64,000 nt of DNA, taken from assembly GCF_000196315.1 (NCBI RefSeq), contig NC_014230.1:1178001-1242000 (forward strand). Direction: 5' to 3'. The translations under genes and the position numbers were made by a program. Below the pieces are notes generated by a model. That model saw only the letters and a list, made by a program, of their open reading frames with translations, was not told the origin of the DNA and ran no database searches. This document shows, one piece after another, positions 15,644-23,803 of this stretch (the first letter of the stretch is position 1; each line of letters starts with the position of its first letter). Source of the DNA: Croceibacter atlanticus HTCC2559 (lineage in GTDB: Bacteria; Bacteroidota; Bacteroidia; Flavobacteriales; Flavobacteriaceae).

Positions 15644-18154
15644 CTATAAAATATTAAATTGATTGAAATGATGATTCAAATGCTTTCGCTCTAAAAGCGT
15701 CCACTCAAATCTATCTAAATGCCCAAAAACGGCATTCTTTGTAATAGCCTTTGCATTTTGTTTAAAGTATTTCACATAAGCTTCACGAGCATCTAACAGT
15801 GCTTGTTTTGCAACGTCAAGGTTATCGTGTTCTAAAGGCATCAACTCACCTTTCTTCATTAAAGGCATATGATGACCTTGCGGAAATGGTTTATAGTTGT
15901 ACAACGAATCGTGCACTTTTTCAAGATGCTCTTCTGGTGTGGCAATTTCAAAATCCTGAATCTCTCCTGAAGCCACTTTATAACTCCATTCTAAATGCTC
16001 TACCATATGTTGTGGTGTCATTATTCCCCATTTTGGCTTAGCATCTTCAGTAAGTTTACTCAATGAATTCTGAATAAATTCTTCTGAAATCTCTTCAAAA
16101 ACCGTTTGCTTTTTCTGAACCATCGTTAAAATAGTCGCAATAGCCACCAATGTTTCTTGGTCTTCATCTGGCTCGGCATCAAAAACTTCAACAAACCATT
16201 TCACGATGCCGCTAGGTAATTCTGAACCTTTTTGCTCTCGGTCAACTTTTTGTTTACACGTTAATCGCACATAAACGGTATCGTTATGATAGAGTGGACG
16301 TAAAAATCTAATCTCCTCTAAGCCATAATTCGCGGCAACTGGTCCTTTGTTTGGATACACAAATAATCCTGCTGCCATCGAAATCACAAAATAACCGTGC
16401 GCTGTTCTATGCTCGAAAATACTGCCATCAAGACTAGTGATATCTGTATGTGCATAGAAATGGTCCCAAGTCAAGTTTCCGAAGTTTACGATATCTGTAT
16501 CAGTAATGGTACGCTTGTGGGTTTCCAAAGACATTCCTGGTTGAATGTCTTCCCAATTGTAAGCGAATGGATGCTTAGGCGATTCTTTATAAGCTGAATT
16601 TGGTTGATAAATACCAGTAATTTCAGTCAATGTTGTCGGGCTTCCTTGTATGGCACAACGCTGTAAATAATGTTTGATACCACGCATTCCACCCATTTCT
16701 TCACCGCCACCAGCGCGACCTGGACCACCGTGAATTAGGTTAGGCAACGGCGAACCGTGACCTGTACTTTGCTTCGCACTTTCTCTGTTTAAGACTAGTA
16801 TACGACCGTGATGCGTTGCTGCAGAAACTGTGTAATCTCTAGCAATTTTATTGTCGTTTGTCACGATGGAAGATACCAGCGAACCTTTACCCATTTTAGA
16901 CAACTGAATGGCCTCGTCCAAATCTTTATAATGCATCAAAGTAGATACTGGTCCAAAAGCTTCAGTAATGTGCGCTGCTTCATTTTTCAACGGATTATCT
17001 TCGCGAAGTAAGATTGGTTTGATGAATGAACCACCTTTGGTGTTTTCACCTATAGTCTGTGCTTCGTCAAAATCGCCGTAAACGATATTTGCGGTTTTTG
17101 TGATTTCTTTGACTTGACTATAAACACTTTCACGTTGTTCTTTGGTTACCAAAGCACCCATTCTAACTTCCTTCAATCTTGGGTCGCCAATAGTGATTTT
17201 ATCAAGTTGTTTACCAAGTGCGATTTGCACATCTTCAATTAGATTTTCTGGTACGATGATACGACGAATCGCAGTACATTTTTGCCCGCATTTTACAGTC
17301 ATCTCATTACGGACTTCCTTGATAAACAAATTAAATTCTGGAGTACCTGGTTTAGCATCTTCCCCAAGAATACAAGCGTTTAATGAATCGGCTTCCATAG
17401 TGAATGGTACAGATTCTTCAATAAGTTGTGGGTGGTTTTTAAGCATACGGCCTGTTTTAGCAGAACCTGTAAAACTCACCACATCTTGAGATTGCGTATT
17501 ATCTAAAATATCTTTAGCGGTACCACTAATTAACTGTAATGCACCTTCTGGCAAAATTCCTGAAGCGATGATTTCTTTTACTACAGCTTCCGTGAGATAT
17601 GCGGTTTGTGGAGCAGGCAATACAACTGCCGGAACACCAGCCATCCAATTACACGCACACTTCTCTAACATTCCCCAAACTGGGAAATTGAATGCGTTAA
17701 TGTGAACTGCTACACCTTCACGAGGCACCATAATATGATGTGCCATAAAGCGACCACCACGAGATAAATCGATTGGGTCACCTTCCACGTGAAATGACTG
17801 ATTTGGAAATAACTTTCTTAGCGAAGCATTGGCGAATAAGTTTCCAAAACCACCTTCAATATCTATCCAAGAGTCAATTTTTGTGGCTCCAGTTCTGTAG
17901 CTGATGTCGTAAAATGCTCTTTTTTTCTTCTGAAGATAAAACGCCAATTTCTTAAGCATTAATCCACGCTCTTGAAAGGTCATTTTACGTAACGTATTTC
18001 CCTTTTCTCTTCCGTATTGAAGAATTTCTCCTGTGTTTAAGCCTTCAGTCGTGACGCTGGTAAAGTGCTCGCCAGTCACCGAATCGTAGATTGGGTTACC
18101 GTTGCCTTTACCGTCTTGCCACTGGCCTAATATGTAATGTTGTGTTTTTTGCAT
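15644..18154 (-). CDS. paaZ: PaaZ bifunctional ring-cleavage enzyme with extra C-terminal domain
   Basis: The 836-residue protein has an aldehyde dehydrogenase domain (FTGSAKTGRMLK; catalytic Cys region KCGQKCTAIRR; Glu in PFTMEADSLN) followed by a MaoC-type hydratase (LTWDHFYAHTD, HRTAHGYFVISM). PaaZ opens oxepin-CoA and oxidises the resulting semialdehyde. Usual PaaZ is about 680 residues; here residues about 679-836 add a helical domain with histidines at MTPQHMVEHLEW, GHLDRFEW and HLNHHF, the pattern of DinB/DUF1569-type metal-binding bundles. The extra domain may detoxify or bind a reactive intermediate, which is speculation. Confidence 0.95.
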   Translation of the reverse strand: MQKTQHYILGQWQDGKGNGNPIYDSVTGEHFTSVTTEGLNTGEILQYGREKGNTLRKMTFQERGLMLKKLAFYLQKKKRAFYDISYRTGATKIDSWIDIEGGFGNLFANASLRKLFPNQSFHVEGDPIDLSRGGRFMAHHIMVPREGVAVHINAFNFPVWGMLEKCACNWMAGVPAVVLPAPQTAYLTEAVVKEIIASGILPEGALQLISGTAKDILDNTQSQDVVSFTGSAKTGRMLKNHPQLIEESVPFTMEADSLNACILGEDAKPGTPEFNLFIKEVRNEMTVKCGQKCTAIRRIIVPENLIEDVQIALGKQLDKITIGDPRLKEVRMGALVTKEQRESVYSQVKEITKTANIVYGDFDEAQTIGENTKGGSFIKPILLREDNPLKNEAAHITEAFGPVSTLMHYKDLDEAIQLSKMGKGSLVSSIVTNDNKIARDYTVSAATHHGRILVLNRESAKQSTGHGSPLPNLIHGGPGRAGGGEEMGGMRGIKHYLQRCAIQGSPTTLTEITGIYQPNSAYKESPKHPFAYNWEDIQPGMSLETHKRTITDTDIVNFGNLTWDHFYAHTDITSLDGSIFEHRTAHGYFVISMAAGLFVYPNKGPVAANYGLEEIRFLRPLYHNDTVYVRLTCKQKVDREQKGSELPSGIVKWFVEVFDAEPDEDQETLVAIATILTMVQKKQTVFEEISEEFIQNSLSKLTEDAKPKWGIMTPQHMVEHLEWSYKVASGEIQDFEIATPEEHLEKVHDSLYNYKPFPQGHHMPLMKKGELMPLEHDNLDVAKQALLDAREAYVKYFKQNAKAITKNAVFGHLDRFEWTLLERKHLNHHFNQFNIL

Positions 18155-18182
18155 AATAATATTTTTCAGGTATAACCGTTTT

Positions 18183-18205
18183 GTCGCCTCGAGCGGCGTC
18201 GAGAA
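18183..18205. repeat. type D repeat
   Basis: GTCGCCTCGAGCGGCGTCGA and the following AGAA match the GTC..TCGAGCG..GTCGA pattern seen at 10966, 18864 and, on the reverse strand, 21588. It fills the paaZ-SDR spacer and ends next to the SDR stop codon. Confidence 0.7.
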
Positions 18206-18206
18206 G

Positions 18207-18809
18207 TTATCCTTGCAATCTAATGATTTGTCCGTTTAATCTACTCTCAATGGCTTTAATATAGCCCATTGCTACTTTTTTCATTGGAACAGGAATGTTT
18301 CCTGGAAAGTAGCTCCGATATTTTTCGTAGGCGTCTTCTACTAAATCTGATGACACTGCATTTATACGCAAGCCATTTCCTAATTCTAGAGCAACAGCTT
18401 TTACAAAACTATGAATGCCACCATTTACCATTGCTGCTGAACTTGTCATATATACTGGTTCATCTGCTAAAATTCCTGTAGTTAGTGTAAATGAACCGCG
18501 ATGATTTAAATAGTCCTTACCTATACGAACTAAATTAACTTGCCCCATCAATTTACTCTTAATACCGATGTAGAAATCTTCTTCTGAAAGATTTTCGAAC
18601 ACTTCCCATTTTGCTTCGCCAGCTACACAAATTACAGCATCTAGGTTATCGACTTTCTCATACATCGCCTTGATAGATTCTGAATCTGAGATGTCGACTA
18701 TGACATCAGCTTTTGAGCGACCAGCGACAATAACTTCGTGTTCCTTAGATAAGGTAGTATTTAAATATCTTCCGATGGTTCCGTTACCACCAACTAATAG
18801 GATTTTCAT
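18207..18809 (-). CDS. short-chain dehydrogenase-like protein without the catalytic Tyr
   Basis: The 200-residue protein has the Rossmann start KILLVGGNGTIGRYL and VDISDSESI, and the serine strand SFTLTTGI. Where classical SDRs have YxxxK the sequence reads HSFVKAVALE, so the Tyr appears replaced by His while the Lys remains. It sits between the thiolase and paaZ in the paa operon. It may be a reductase with altered chemistry or a binding protein. The specific substrate is unknown. Confidence 0.85.
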   Translation of the reverse strand: MKILLVGGNGTIGRYLNTTLSKEHEVIVAGRSKADVIVDISDSESIKAMYEKVDNLDAVICVAGEAKWEVFENLSEEDFYIGIKSKLMGQVNLVRIGKDYLNHRGSFTLTTGILADEPVYMTSSAAMVNGGIHSFVKAVALELGNGLRINAVSSDLVEDAYEKYRSYFPGNIPVPMKKVAMGYIKAIESRLNGQIIRLQG

Positions 18810-18863
18810 TTTGTATTGTTTTTTGCGTTAGGGATTGAGCGGTTTGTTTGAACTCTTCTTAAT

Positions 18864-18887
18864 GTCACATTGAGCGCAGTCGAAATG
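18864..18887. repeat. type D repeat
   Basis: GTCACATTGAGCGCAGTCGA followed by AATG, with CATT/AATG ends able to pair. It lies in the 130-base spacer between the thiolase and the SDR gene. Confidence 0.75.
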
Positions 18888-18940
18888 CGGCATTAAAAAA
18901 GTGAGTAGCGAAAGCCCGACCTTTAGGTAACGCCCAAATT

Positions 18941-20155
18941 CTATAAATTCACGTTTTCGATAATCGCCGCATAGCCTTGTCCAACGCCGACGCACATCGT
19001 GACTAATGCGTAACGCTTGTTGGTTTCCTGCAACTCCAAAGCGGCAGAATAGGCGATGCGCGCGCCTGTGACACCAAGCGGATGACCGATGGCAATTGAG
19101 CCGCCATTAGGGTTAATTCTTGGGTCGTTGTCCTCCAATCCCCATTCGCGAATGCAGGCTAAAGCTTGCGCCGCAAAGGCTTCGTTGAGTTCGATGATGT
19201 CTATATCTTCCATAGTTAACCCGGCTTTTTCCAAGGCTTTATTACTCGCCTTTACTGGACCGATTCCCATAATTCTTGGCTCGACACCCACAACGGCAGA
19301 TGAAACGATTCGTGCCAATGGCTTTAAATTGTATTTCTTTACTGCATCTTCTGAAGCGACGATTGTTGCTGCCGCTCCATCATTTAATCCTGAAGAATTT
19401 CCTGCGGTAACGCTACCACCTTCTTTTTTGAAAGCAGGTCTAAGCTTACCAAGAATTTCCTTCGTAGTTGTTGGTTTTACAAATTCATCTTTACTGAATT
19501 GTATTGGGTCTTTTTTGCGTTGGGGAATTTCAACAGTCATTATTTCCTTTGCTAAACGCCCATTTTCTTGAGCTTTGGTTGCTTTCATCTGACTATTATA
19601 AGCAAAGGCATCTTGGTCTTCACGACTGATATTGTATTTCTCAACAAGATTTTCAGCTGTATTTCCCATACCATCTGTGCCGTACATTTCGTGCATTTTT
19701 GGGTTAACAAAACGCCAGCCAAAACTTGAGTCGTACATCTTACTGTCGTTGCCAAAAGCTTTTGAGGGTTTGCTCATCACGTATGGTCCGCGCGTCATAT
19801 TCTCAACACCTCCAGAAATGAATAAGTCGCCGTCACCAGCTTTTATAGCTCGGTTAGCGTGGATGATTGCCGAAAGACCTGAACTGCATAATCTGTTCAC
19901 CGTTTCGCCAGGAACCGAAAACGGCATTCCGGCAAGGAGTGAACACATTCTTGCGACGTTGCGGTTGTCCTCGCCAGCTTGGTTGGCACAACCCATTATA
20001 ACATCGTCGAATGCGTCTTTTGGGATGTTTGGATTTTTTTCTAGTACGTGTTTGATGACCATTGCTCCCAAATCGTCTGTCCTAACAGCAGATAATGTGC
20101 CGTGGTAACTTCCGATTGGTGTGCGTGTTCCGTCTATGATATATGCTTCTTTCAT
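18941..20155 (-). CDS. pcaF: 3-oxoadipyl-CoA / 3-oxo-5,6-dehydrosuberyl-CoA thiolase
   Basis: The 404-residue thiolase has the acyl-Cys motif VNRLCSSGLSAI near residue 90, NGGSIAIGHPLGVTGAR and the C-terminal CVGVGQGYA. In phenylacetate degradation the PaaJ/PcaF-type thiolase performs the two beta-ketothiolysis steps giving acetyl-CoA and succinyl-CoA. The start MKEAYIIDGTRTPIGSYHGTLS is typical of this type. Its DNA is visibly richer in G and C than the flanks, which may reflect import of the gene. Confidence 0.93.
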   Translation of the reverse strand: MKEAYIIDGTRTPIGSYHGTLSAVRTDDLGAMVIKHVLEKNPNIPKDAFDDVIMGCANQAGEDNRNVARMCSLLAGMPFSVPGETVNRLCSSGLSAIIHANRAIKAGDGDLFISGGVENMTRGPYVMSKPSKAFGNDSKMYDSSFGWRFVNPKMHEMYGTDGMGNTAENLVEKYNISREDQDAFAYNSQMKATKAQENGRLAKEIMTVEIPQRKKDPIQFSKDEFVKPTTTKEILGKLRPAFKKEGGSVTAGNSSGLNDGAAATIVASEDAVKKYNLKPLARIVSSAVVGVEPRIMGIGPVKASNKALEKAGLTMEDIDIIELNEAFAAQALACIREWGLEDNDPRINPNGGSIAIGHPLGVTGARIAYSAALELQETNKRYALVTMCVGVGQGYAAIIENVNL

Positions 20156-20160
20156 TTTAT

Positions 20161-20196
20161 GAATTTGAAACTGAAATCGAATTTGAAATCGAAGAC
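20161..20196. repeat. solitary hexamer array (GAAnnn)
   Basis: Six consecutive six-base units all start with GAA (gaattt gaaact gaaatc, then gaattt gaaatc gaagac). It occupies the thiolase-peptidase spacer just upstream of the thiolase start. The same hexamer pattern flanks the S23-like gene at 25103, but here there is no gene. Confidence 0.75.
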
Positions 20197-20211
20197 AGTA
20201 TTAATTATAAT

Positions 20212-21075
20212 TTAATTTAAAATGGCCTTAAACGTATCGTGTTGACTCATATCACCACTTCTGAAGCCTTTCATAAACCACTCCATACGTTGCCTGCTTG
20301 TGCCGTGTGTGAAACTGTCTGGCTGAACATAACCTCTGGTTCTTTTTTGAATGGCATCATCACCAACGGCTTGTGCCGCGCTTAATGCTTCTTCGATATC
20401 GCCTTCGTCCAAATATTTTTTATTGTAATGCGCCCATAAACCTGCGTAAAAATCAGCTTGGAGTTCTTGAGCGACTGATAACTTATTGGCATCTGCCTGA
20501 GAACGCCCTTGTTTTGCTTGTTGAACTTGGCGCGATGTTCCTAATAAGGTTTGAACGTGATGCCCAATCTCGTGAGCTGTGACATAGGCAATAGCAAAAT
20601 CACCACCTTTGGCGCCAAAACGCGTTCGCAATTCTTTGAAGAATGCTAAATCCATATAGACCTTTTGGTCGCCAGGACAATAGAATGGTCCAGAAGCTGA
20701 ACTTGCTTTTCCACAACGTGTGTTTACAACATCGGTAAATAATACCATTTGTGGTTCTTTATAATCGCCCAAATTATTTTGTCTGAATAACTGATTCCAT
20801 ACATCTTCCGTATCTGCTAAAACAGTTGCCATAAAATCGCCCATTTCTTGTTCTGCTGAAGTGAGTTCTCTTGAAGTGGTTTGCTGAGTCGTCGTTCTGG
20901 AATTATTGATTTGCTCAACAATTGGTGCAATCTGTTGTCCTGTTTCGCCTCCAAAAAGTTGGAGTAAGATGACAATAACAGCAATCACGCCACCACCAGC
21001 GGCGACTTTACCTTTGGTACTCATACCACGACGGTCATCGAGATTGCCACTTTTTCTTCTACCTTTCCATTTCAT
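20212..21075 (-). CDS. YpfJ-type neutral zinc metallopeptidase
   Basis: The 287-residue protein has an Arg/Lys-rich start (MKWKGRRKSGNLDDRRGMS), one membrane segment at about residues 25-45 (VAAGGGVIAVIVILLQLFGG), and a metallopeptidase-like domain with TAHEIGHHVQTLLG as metal site and ELQADFYAGLWAHY downstream. It matches the KPN_02809/YpfJ family. The substrate is unknown. It lies inside the paa operon, 48 bases after the thioesterase, although it has no known place in that pathway. Confidence 0.92.
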   Translation of the reverse strand: MKWKGRRKSGNLDDRRGMSTKGKVAAGGGVIAVIVILLQLFGGETGQQIAPIVEQINNSRTTTQQTTSRELTSAEQEMGDFMATVLADTEDVWNQLFRQNNLGDYKEPQMVLFTDVVNTRCGKASSASGPFYCPGDQKVYMDLAFFKELRTRFGAKGGDFAIAYVTAHEIGHHVQTLLGTSRQVQQAKQGRSQADANKLSVAQELQADFYAGLWAHYNKKYLDEGDIEEALSAAQAVGDDAIQKRTRGYVQPDSFTHGTSRQRMEWFMKGFRSGDMSQHDTFKAILN

Positions 21076-21123
21076 ATTTAATCGGTTATGGTTAGTCCTT
21101 TAAAAATACAATTTTCTAAATGC

Positions 21124-21501
21124 TTATTCCCAATCTTTACTCGTTCTGTACACGACACCTTTAAATAGCGCAACAAGTTGGTCGCCTCGCTTAACTTCGA
21201 CAATATTGAATCCCACTTTTTTCTTTGAAACATCTGTGACCGCTTCAGCAGTGATGTAATCGCCTTCTTCAAGTGCTTCAATATGATTAATCGAAGTTTC
21301 AATACTTACCGCATATTTTCCGTGTGTGTTTGCTGAAAAGCCAAAAGCAGTATCGGCTAAACTGTATGAAATGCCGCCGTGTGCTTTTCCCATACTGTTC
21401 AGCATTTCTTTGCGAATGGTCATTCCAACCTTAACGCGACCTATTTCGACACTTATAATTTCTATGCCGAGCCAACTTGAGAAGTGGTCTTGACTTAGCA
21501 T
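21124..21501 (-). CDS. paaI: PaaI hotdog thioesterase
   Basis: From the ATG at 21501 the product is 125 residues, starting MLSQDHFSSWLGIEI, the normal PaaI length. It has the hotdog helix MLNSMGKAHGGISYSLADTAFGFSAN and hydrolyses hydroxyphenylacetyl-CoA and similar thioesters that escape the pathway. The open frame continues 37 codons upstream to 21612, but that part is made from a 14-base tandem repeat and a type D repeat, so it is most likely not coding. Confidence 0.9.
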   Translation of the reverse strand: MLSQDHFSSWLGIEIISVEIGRVKVGMTIRKEMLNSMGKAHGGISYSLADTAFGFSANTHGKYAVSIETSINHIEALEEGDYITAEAVTDVSKKKVGFNIVEVKRGDQLVALFKGVVYRTSKDWE

Positions 21502-21532
21502 TTTATTTGGGATTTTGGTTTTGGAAATAGGC

Positions 21533-21560
21533 ATTTGGGAATAGGGATTTGGGAATAGGG
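21533..21560. repeat. 14-base tandem repeat, two perfect units
   Basis: Two perfect copies of ATTTGGGAATAGGG in a row followed by a partial third (ATTTGG). It lies between paaI and paaH, and is read in the spurious upstream extension of the paaI frame. Confidence 0.85.
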
Positions 21561-21587
21561 ATTTGGTATTAGTGTAATTGGTTTTAG

Positions 21588-21610
21588 TTCTCGACTCCGC
21601 TCGAACTGAC
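21588..21610. repeat. type D repeat
   Basis: TTCTCGACTCCGCTCGAAC followed by TGAC, the reverse orientation of the type D pattern, six bases from the paaH stop codon. Confidence 0.75.
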
Positions 21611-21616
21611 AATGGA

Positions 21617-22780
21617 TTATAAGTTAAATTTCTGATTAGAATCCTTCATCCTACGCAGCATCGGTGAACAACGGTATCTGTCTTCGTGGTATTCATTGTA
21701 TAATTTGTCTAATTCTGTAACGCACCAATCGATGCTCTTTTCATTAGCCCAAGCGAGTAAGCCCTTTGGATAGTTGACACCTTTGGTCATTGCATTATCA
21801 ATATCTTTTGCTGAAGCGACATTCCAAAACAAGGCATCTGCAGCTTCGTTAATAAGCATCACTAAAGTTCTATTGAAGATGTTTTGCCCTAATTCTGAAT
21901 CTTTATTTGGCTCTGGTTTGGTTGCATTTTCTGAATAATCATAATAACCTTTACCAGATTTTCTGCCGAGGTATCCTGCTTCGCTGAAACGTTTTTGCGT
22001 GAATGCTGGCTTATATCTTGGGTCGTAATAGAACGCTTCAAAAACAGTTTCAGTAACTGTATAATTAACGTCGTTTCCTATGAAATCCATTAATTCAAAT
22101 GGTCCCATTCTAAAGCCTCCAAATTCCTTCATCGCCCAATCAATTGTGGCGAAGTCGGCAATGCCTTCTTCATATTGTCTGAGTGACTCGCTATAAAATG
22201 GTCGTGCAACACGGTTGACAATAAAACCTGGCGTATCCTTTGCAACTGCAACGACTTTCTTCCAACTTTCAATTGTATCTACTGAAGTTTTCAACGTTGC
22301 TTCTGAAGTCTGTATTGCAGGAATAACTTCAACCAATTTCATTAGTGGTGCAGGGTTGAAGAAATGAATCCCAACACAACGTTCAGGTTTATTTAGTGAT
22401 GAAGCAATGGAAGCAATCGACAAACTTGAGGTGTTTGAAGCAATGATACAGTTTTCAGAAACTATACTTTCTAACTCCTGAAACACTTTCTTTTTGATGT
22501 CGATATTTTCAACAATAGCTTCAATAGTCATATCAGCATCTGAAAATGATTTCATATCTGAAACATAAGAGATGTTTCCTTGAATACGATTTTTTTCAAC
22601 AGCATCAATTCGACCTTTCTCAATTAATCGATTTAATATTTTCTCTAAAGCTGTTTTTGCTTTATCAAGAGCATCTTGATTTAAATCGAATATTTTGACT
22701 TTACAATCAGCGGTGGCCGCAACTTGTGCAATACCACTTCCCATTGTTCCTGCACCTATGATTCCTACGTTCTTTATCAT
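21617..22780 (-). CDS. paaH: 3-hydroxyacyl-CoA dehydrogenase PaaH
   Basis: The 387-residue protein has an NAD-binding GAGTMGSGIAQVAA motif and the two 3-hydroxyacyl-CoA dehydrogenase domains, with active-site segment CVGIHFFNPAPLMKLVEVI and PGFIVNRVARPFY. It oxidises 3-hydroxyadipyl-CoA (and related acyl-CoAs) in phenylacetate catabolism. The C-terminal part is one copy of the dimerisation domain (FGGFRMGPFELMDFIG) plus a second partial copy, the normal PaaH length range. Confidence 0.93.
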   Translation of the reverse strand: MIKNVGIIGAGTMGSGIAQVAATADCKVKIFDLNQDALDKAKTALEKILNRLIEKGRIDAVEKNRIQGNISYVSDMKSFSDADMTIEAIVENIDIKKKVFQELESIVSENCIIASNTSSLSIASIASSLNKPERCVGIHFFNPAPLMKLVEVIPAIQTSEATLKTSVDTIESWKKVVAVAKDTPGFIVNRVARPFYSESLRQYEEGIADFATIDWAMKEFGGFRMGPFELMDFIGNDVNYTVTETVFEAFYYDPRYKPAFTQKRFSEAGYLGRKSGKGYYDYSENATKPEPNKDSELGQNIFNRTLVMLINEAADALFWNVASAKDIDNAMTKGVNYPKGLLAWANEKSIDWCVTELDKLYNEYHEDRYRCSPMLRRMKDSNQKFNL

Positions 22781-22783
22781 CTT

Positions 22784-22811
22784 GAAAATGTAAAATTGAA
22801 AATGTAAAATT
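22784..22811. repeat. 14-base tandem repeat, two perfect units
   Basis: Two perfect units of GAAAATGTAAAATT lie directly before the paaH ATG on the transcribed side. The unit length equals that of the repeat at 21533 but the sequence differs. Confidence 0.85.
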
Positions 22812-22862
22812 TCAAAGTTCTATGCCTTTATAATTTTACTTTTATCATTTTGAGTTTATTAT

Positions 22863-23648
22863 TTATCTGCCTTTAAATTCTGGTTTGCGCTTATTTACAA
22901 ATGCATCCACACCTTCAGCGTAATCTTCACTTTGGGCAGCTTCAATTTGTAGCTTGCCTTCTAATTCTAGTTGTTCAGTAAGTGTATTGGTCATTGATTG
23001 GTTGAGCAAACGCTTTGTCATTCCCAATGCTTTGGTAGGCATTTGCGATAGGGTTTGTACTGTTTTTTCAGCTTCAGAAAAATAATCTTCCGCAGAAAAA
23101 ACTTTGTATATCATTCCCAATTCTTCTGCTTCTTTAGCTGAAACTTTATCACCTAACATCATTAATGCTGAAGCTTTTTGAAAGCCGATTAACCTTGGCA
23201 AAAAGAACGTTCCAGCGCTATCTGGCACCAACCCAATTTTACTAAACGCTTGTATAAAACTAGCGTGCTCTGACGCAATGACAATATCACAAGCCAAAGC
23301 AATGTTTGCACCAGCGCCAGCTGCAACGCCATTTACGGCACAAACTATTGGTTTTTCAATATTGCGTATAAGTTCAATAATTGGATTGTAATGTTCTTTA
23401 AGAATTTTTTTGAAACCTGGATTTAATTCTGGAGTTGTAACTTCCTTCAAGTCTTGACCCGCACAAAATGCTTTGCCTTCTCCTGTTACTAGAATCGCAC
23501 GAATGCTGTCATCCTTATCACAAGCTTTTAGTTCATCTTGAAACAGCAACGCCATCTCACGATTAAAGCTATTAAAACCTTTTGGTCGGTTTAGAGTGAG
23601 TGTGGCAACGTTTCCGTTTATGGTTTTTAGTATGGGTTGGTCGGTCAT
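22863..23648 (-). CDS. paaG: enoyl-CoA isomerase/hydratase PaaG
   Basis: From the ATG at 23648 the crotonase-fold protein is 261 residues, starting MTDQPILKTINGNVATLTLN. A TTG six codons upstream is less likely. It has FCAGQDLKEV (near residue 60), GVAAGAGANIALACDIVIAS and SKIGLVPDSAGTFFLPRLIG with the acid residue. PaaG isomerises ring-1,2-epoxyphenylacetyl-CoA to oxepin-CoA and also acts on dehydrosuberyl-CoA. It is between paaD and paaH. Confidence 0.92.
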   Translation of the reverse strand: MTDQPILKTINGNVATLTLNRPKGFNSFNREMALLFQDELKACDKDDSIRAILVTGEGKAFCAGQDLKEVTTPELNPGFKKILKEHYNPIIELIRNIEKPIVCAVNGVAAGAGANIALACDIVIASEHASFIQAFSKIGLVPDSAGTFFLPRLIGFQKASALMMLGDKVSAKEAEELGMIYKVFSAEDYFSEAEKTVQTLSQMPTKALGMTKRLLNQSMTNTLTEQLELEGKLQIEAAQSEDYAEGVDAFVNKRKPEFKGR

Positions 23649-23661
23649 ATTTATTTTTTTT

Positions 23662-23743
23662 GTCAACCTGAACTTGATTCAGGTTCTCTTATTTTTCAAA
23701 TTTTGAATAGTATAATGTGATTCTGAAACGAATTCAGAATGAC
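23662..23743. repeat. diverged type A paired-palindrome repeat
   Basis: The unit begins GTCAACCTGAAC with hairpin CCTGAA/TTCAGG and ends with hairpin ATTCTGAA/TTCAGAAT then GAC. It is the same two-hairpin layout as the copies near 9 kb with a changed first stem, located in the paaD-paaG spacer with no nuclease gene. Confidence 0.85.
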
Positions 23744-23782
23744 GGCGAGCTTATATTTTAAAGTTCTCGTTTCTAACATAGA

Positions 23783-23803
23783 GATTCCTGCCTACGCAGG
23801 AAT
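23783..23803. repeat. type B palindrome, solitary
   Basis: Arms ATTCCTGC and GCAGGAAT around CTAC at the end of paaD, touching the stop codon. It has the same sequence as the copies near 13-14 kb, without a nuclease gene beside it. Confidence 0.88.

Noticed and set aside
21078-21302. Minus-strand 74-codon open frame between the peptidase and paaI
   Set aside because: It overlaps paaI in another frame and reads as low-complexity leucine/lysine sequence; it is a shadow of paaI.
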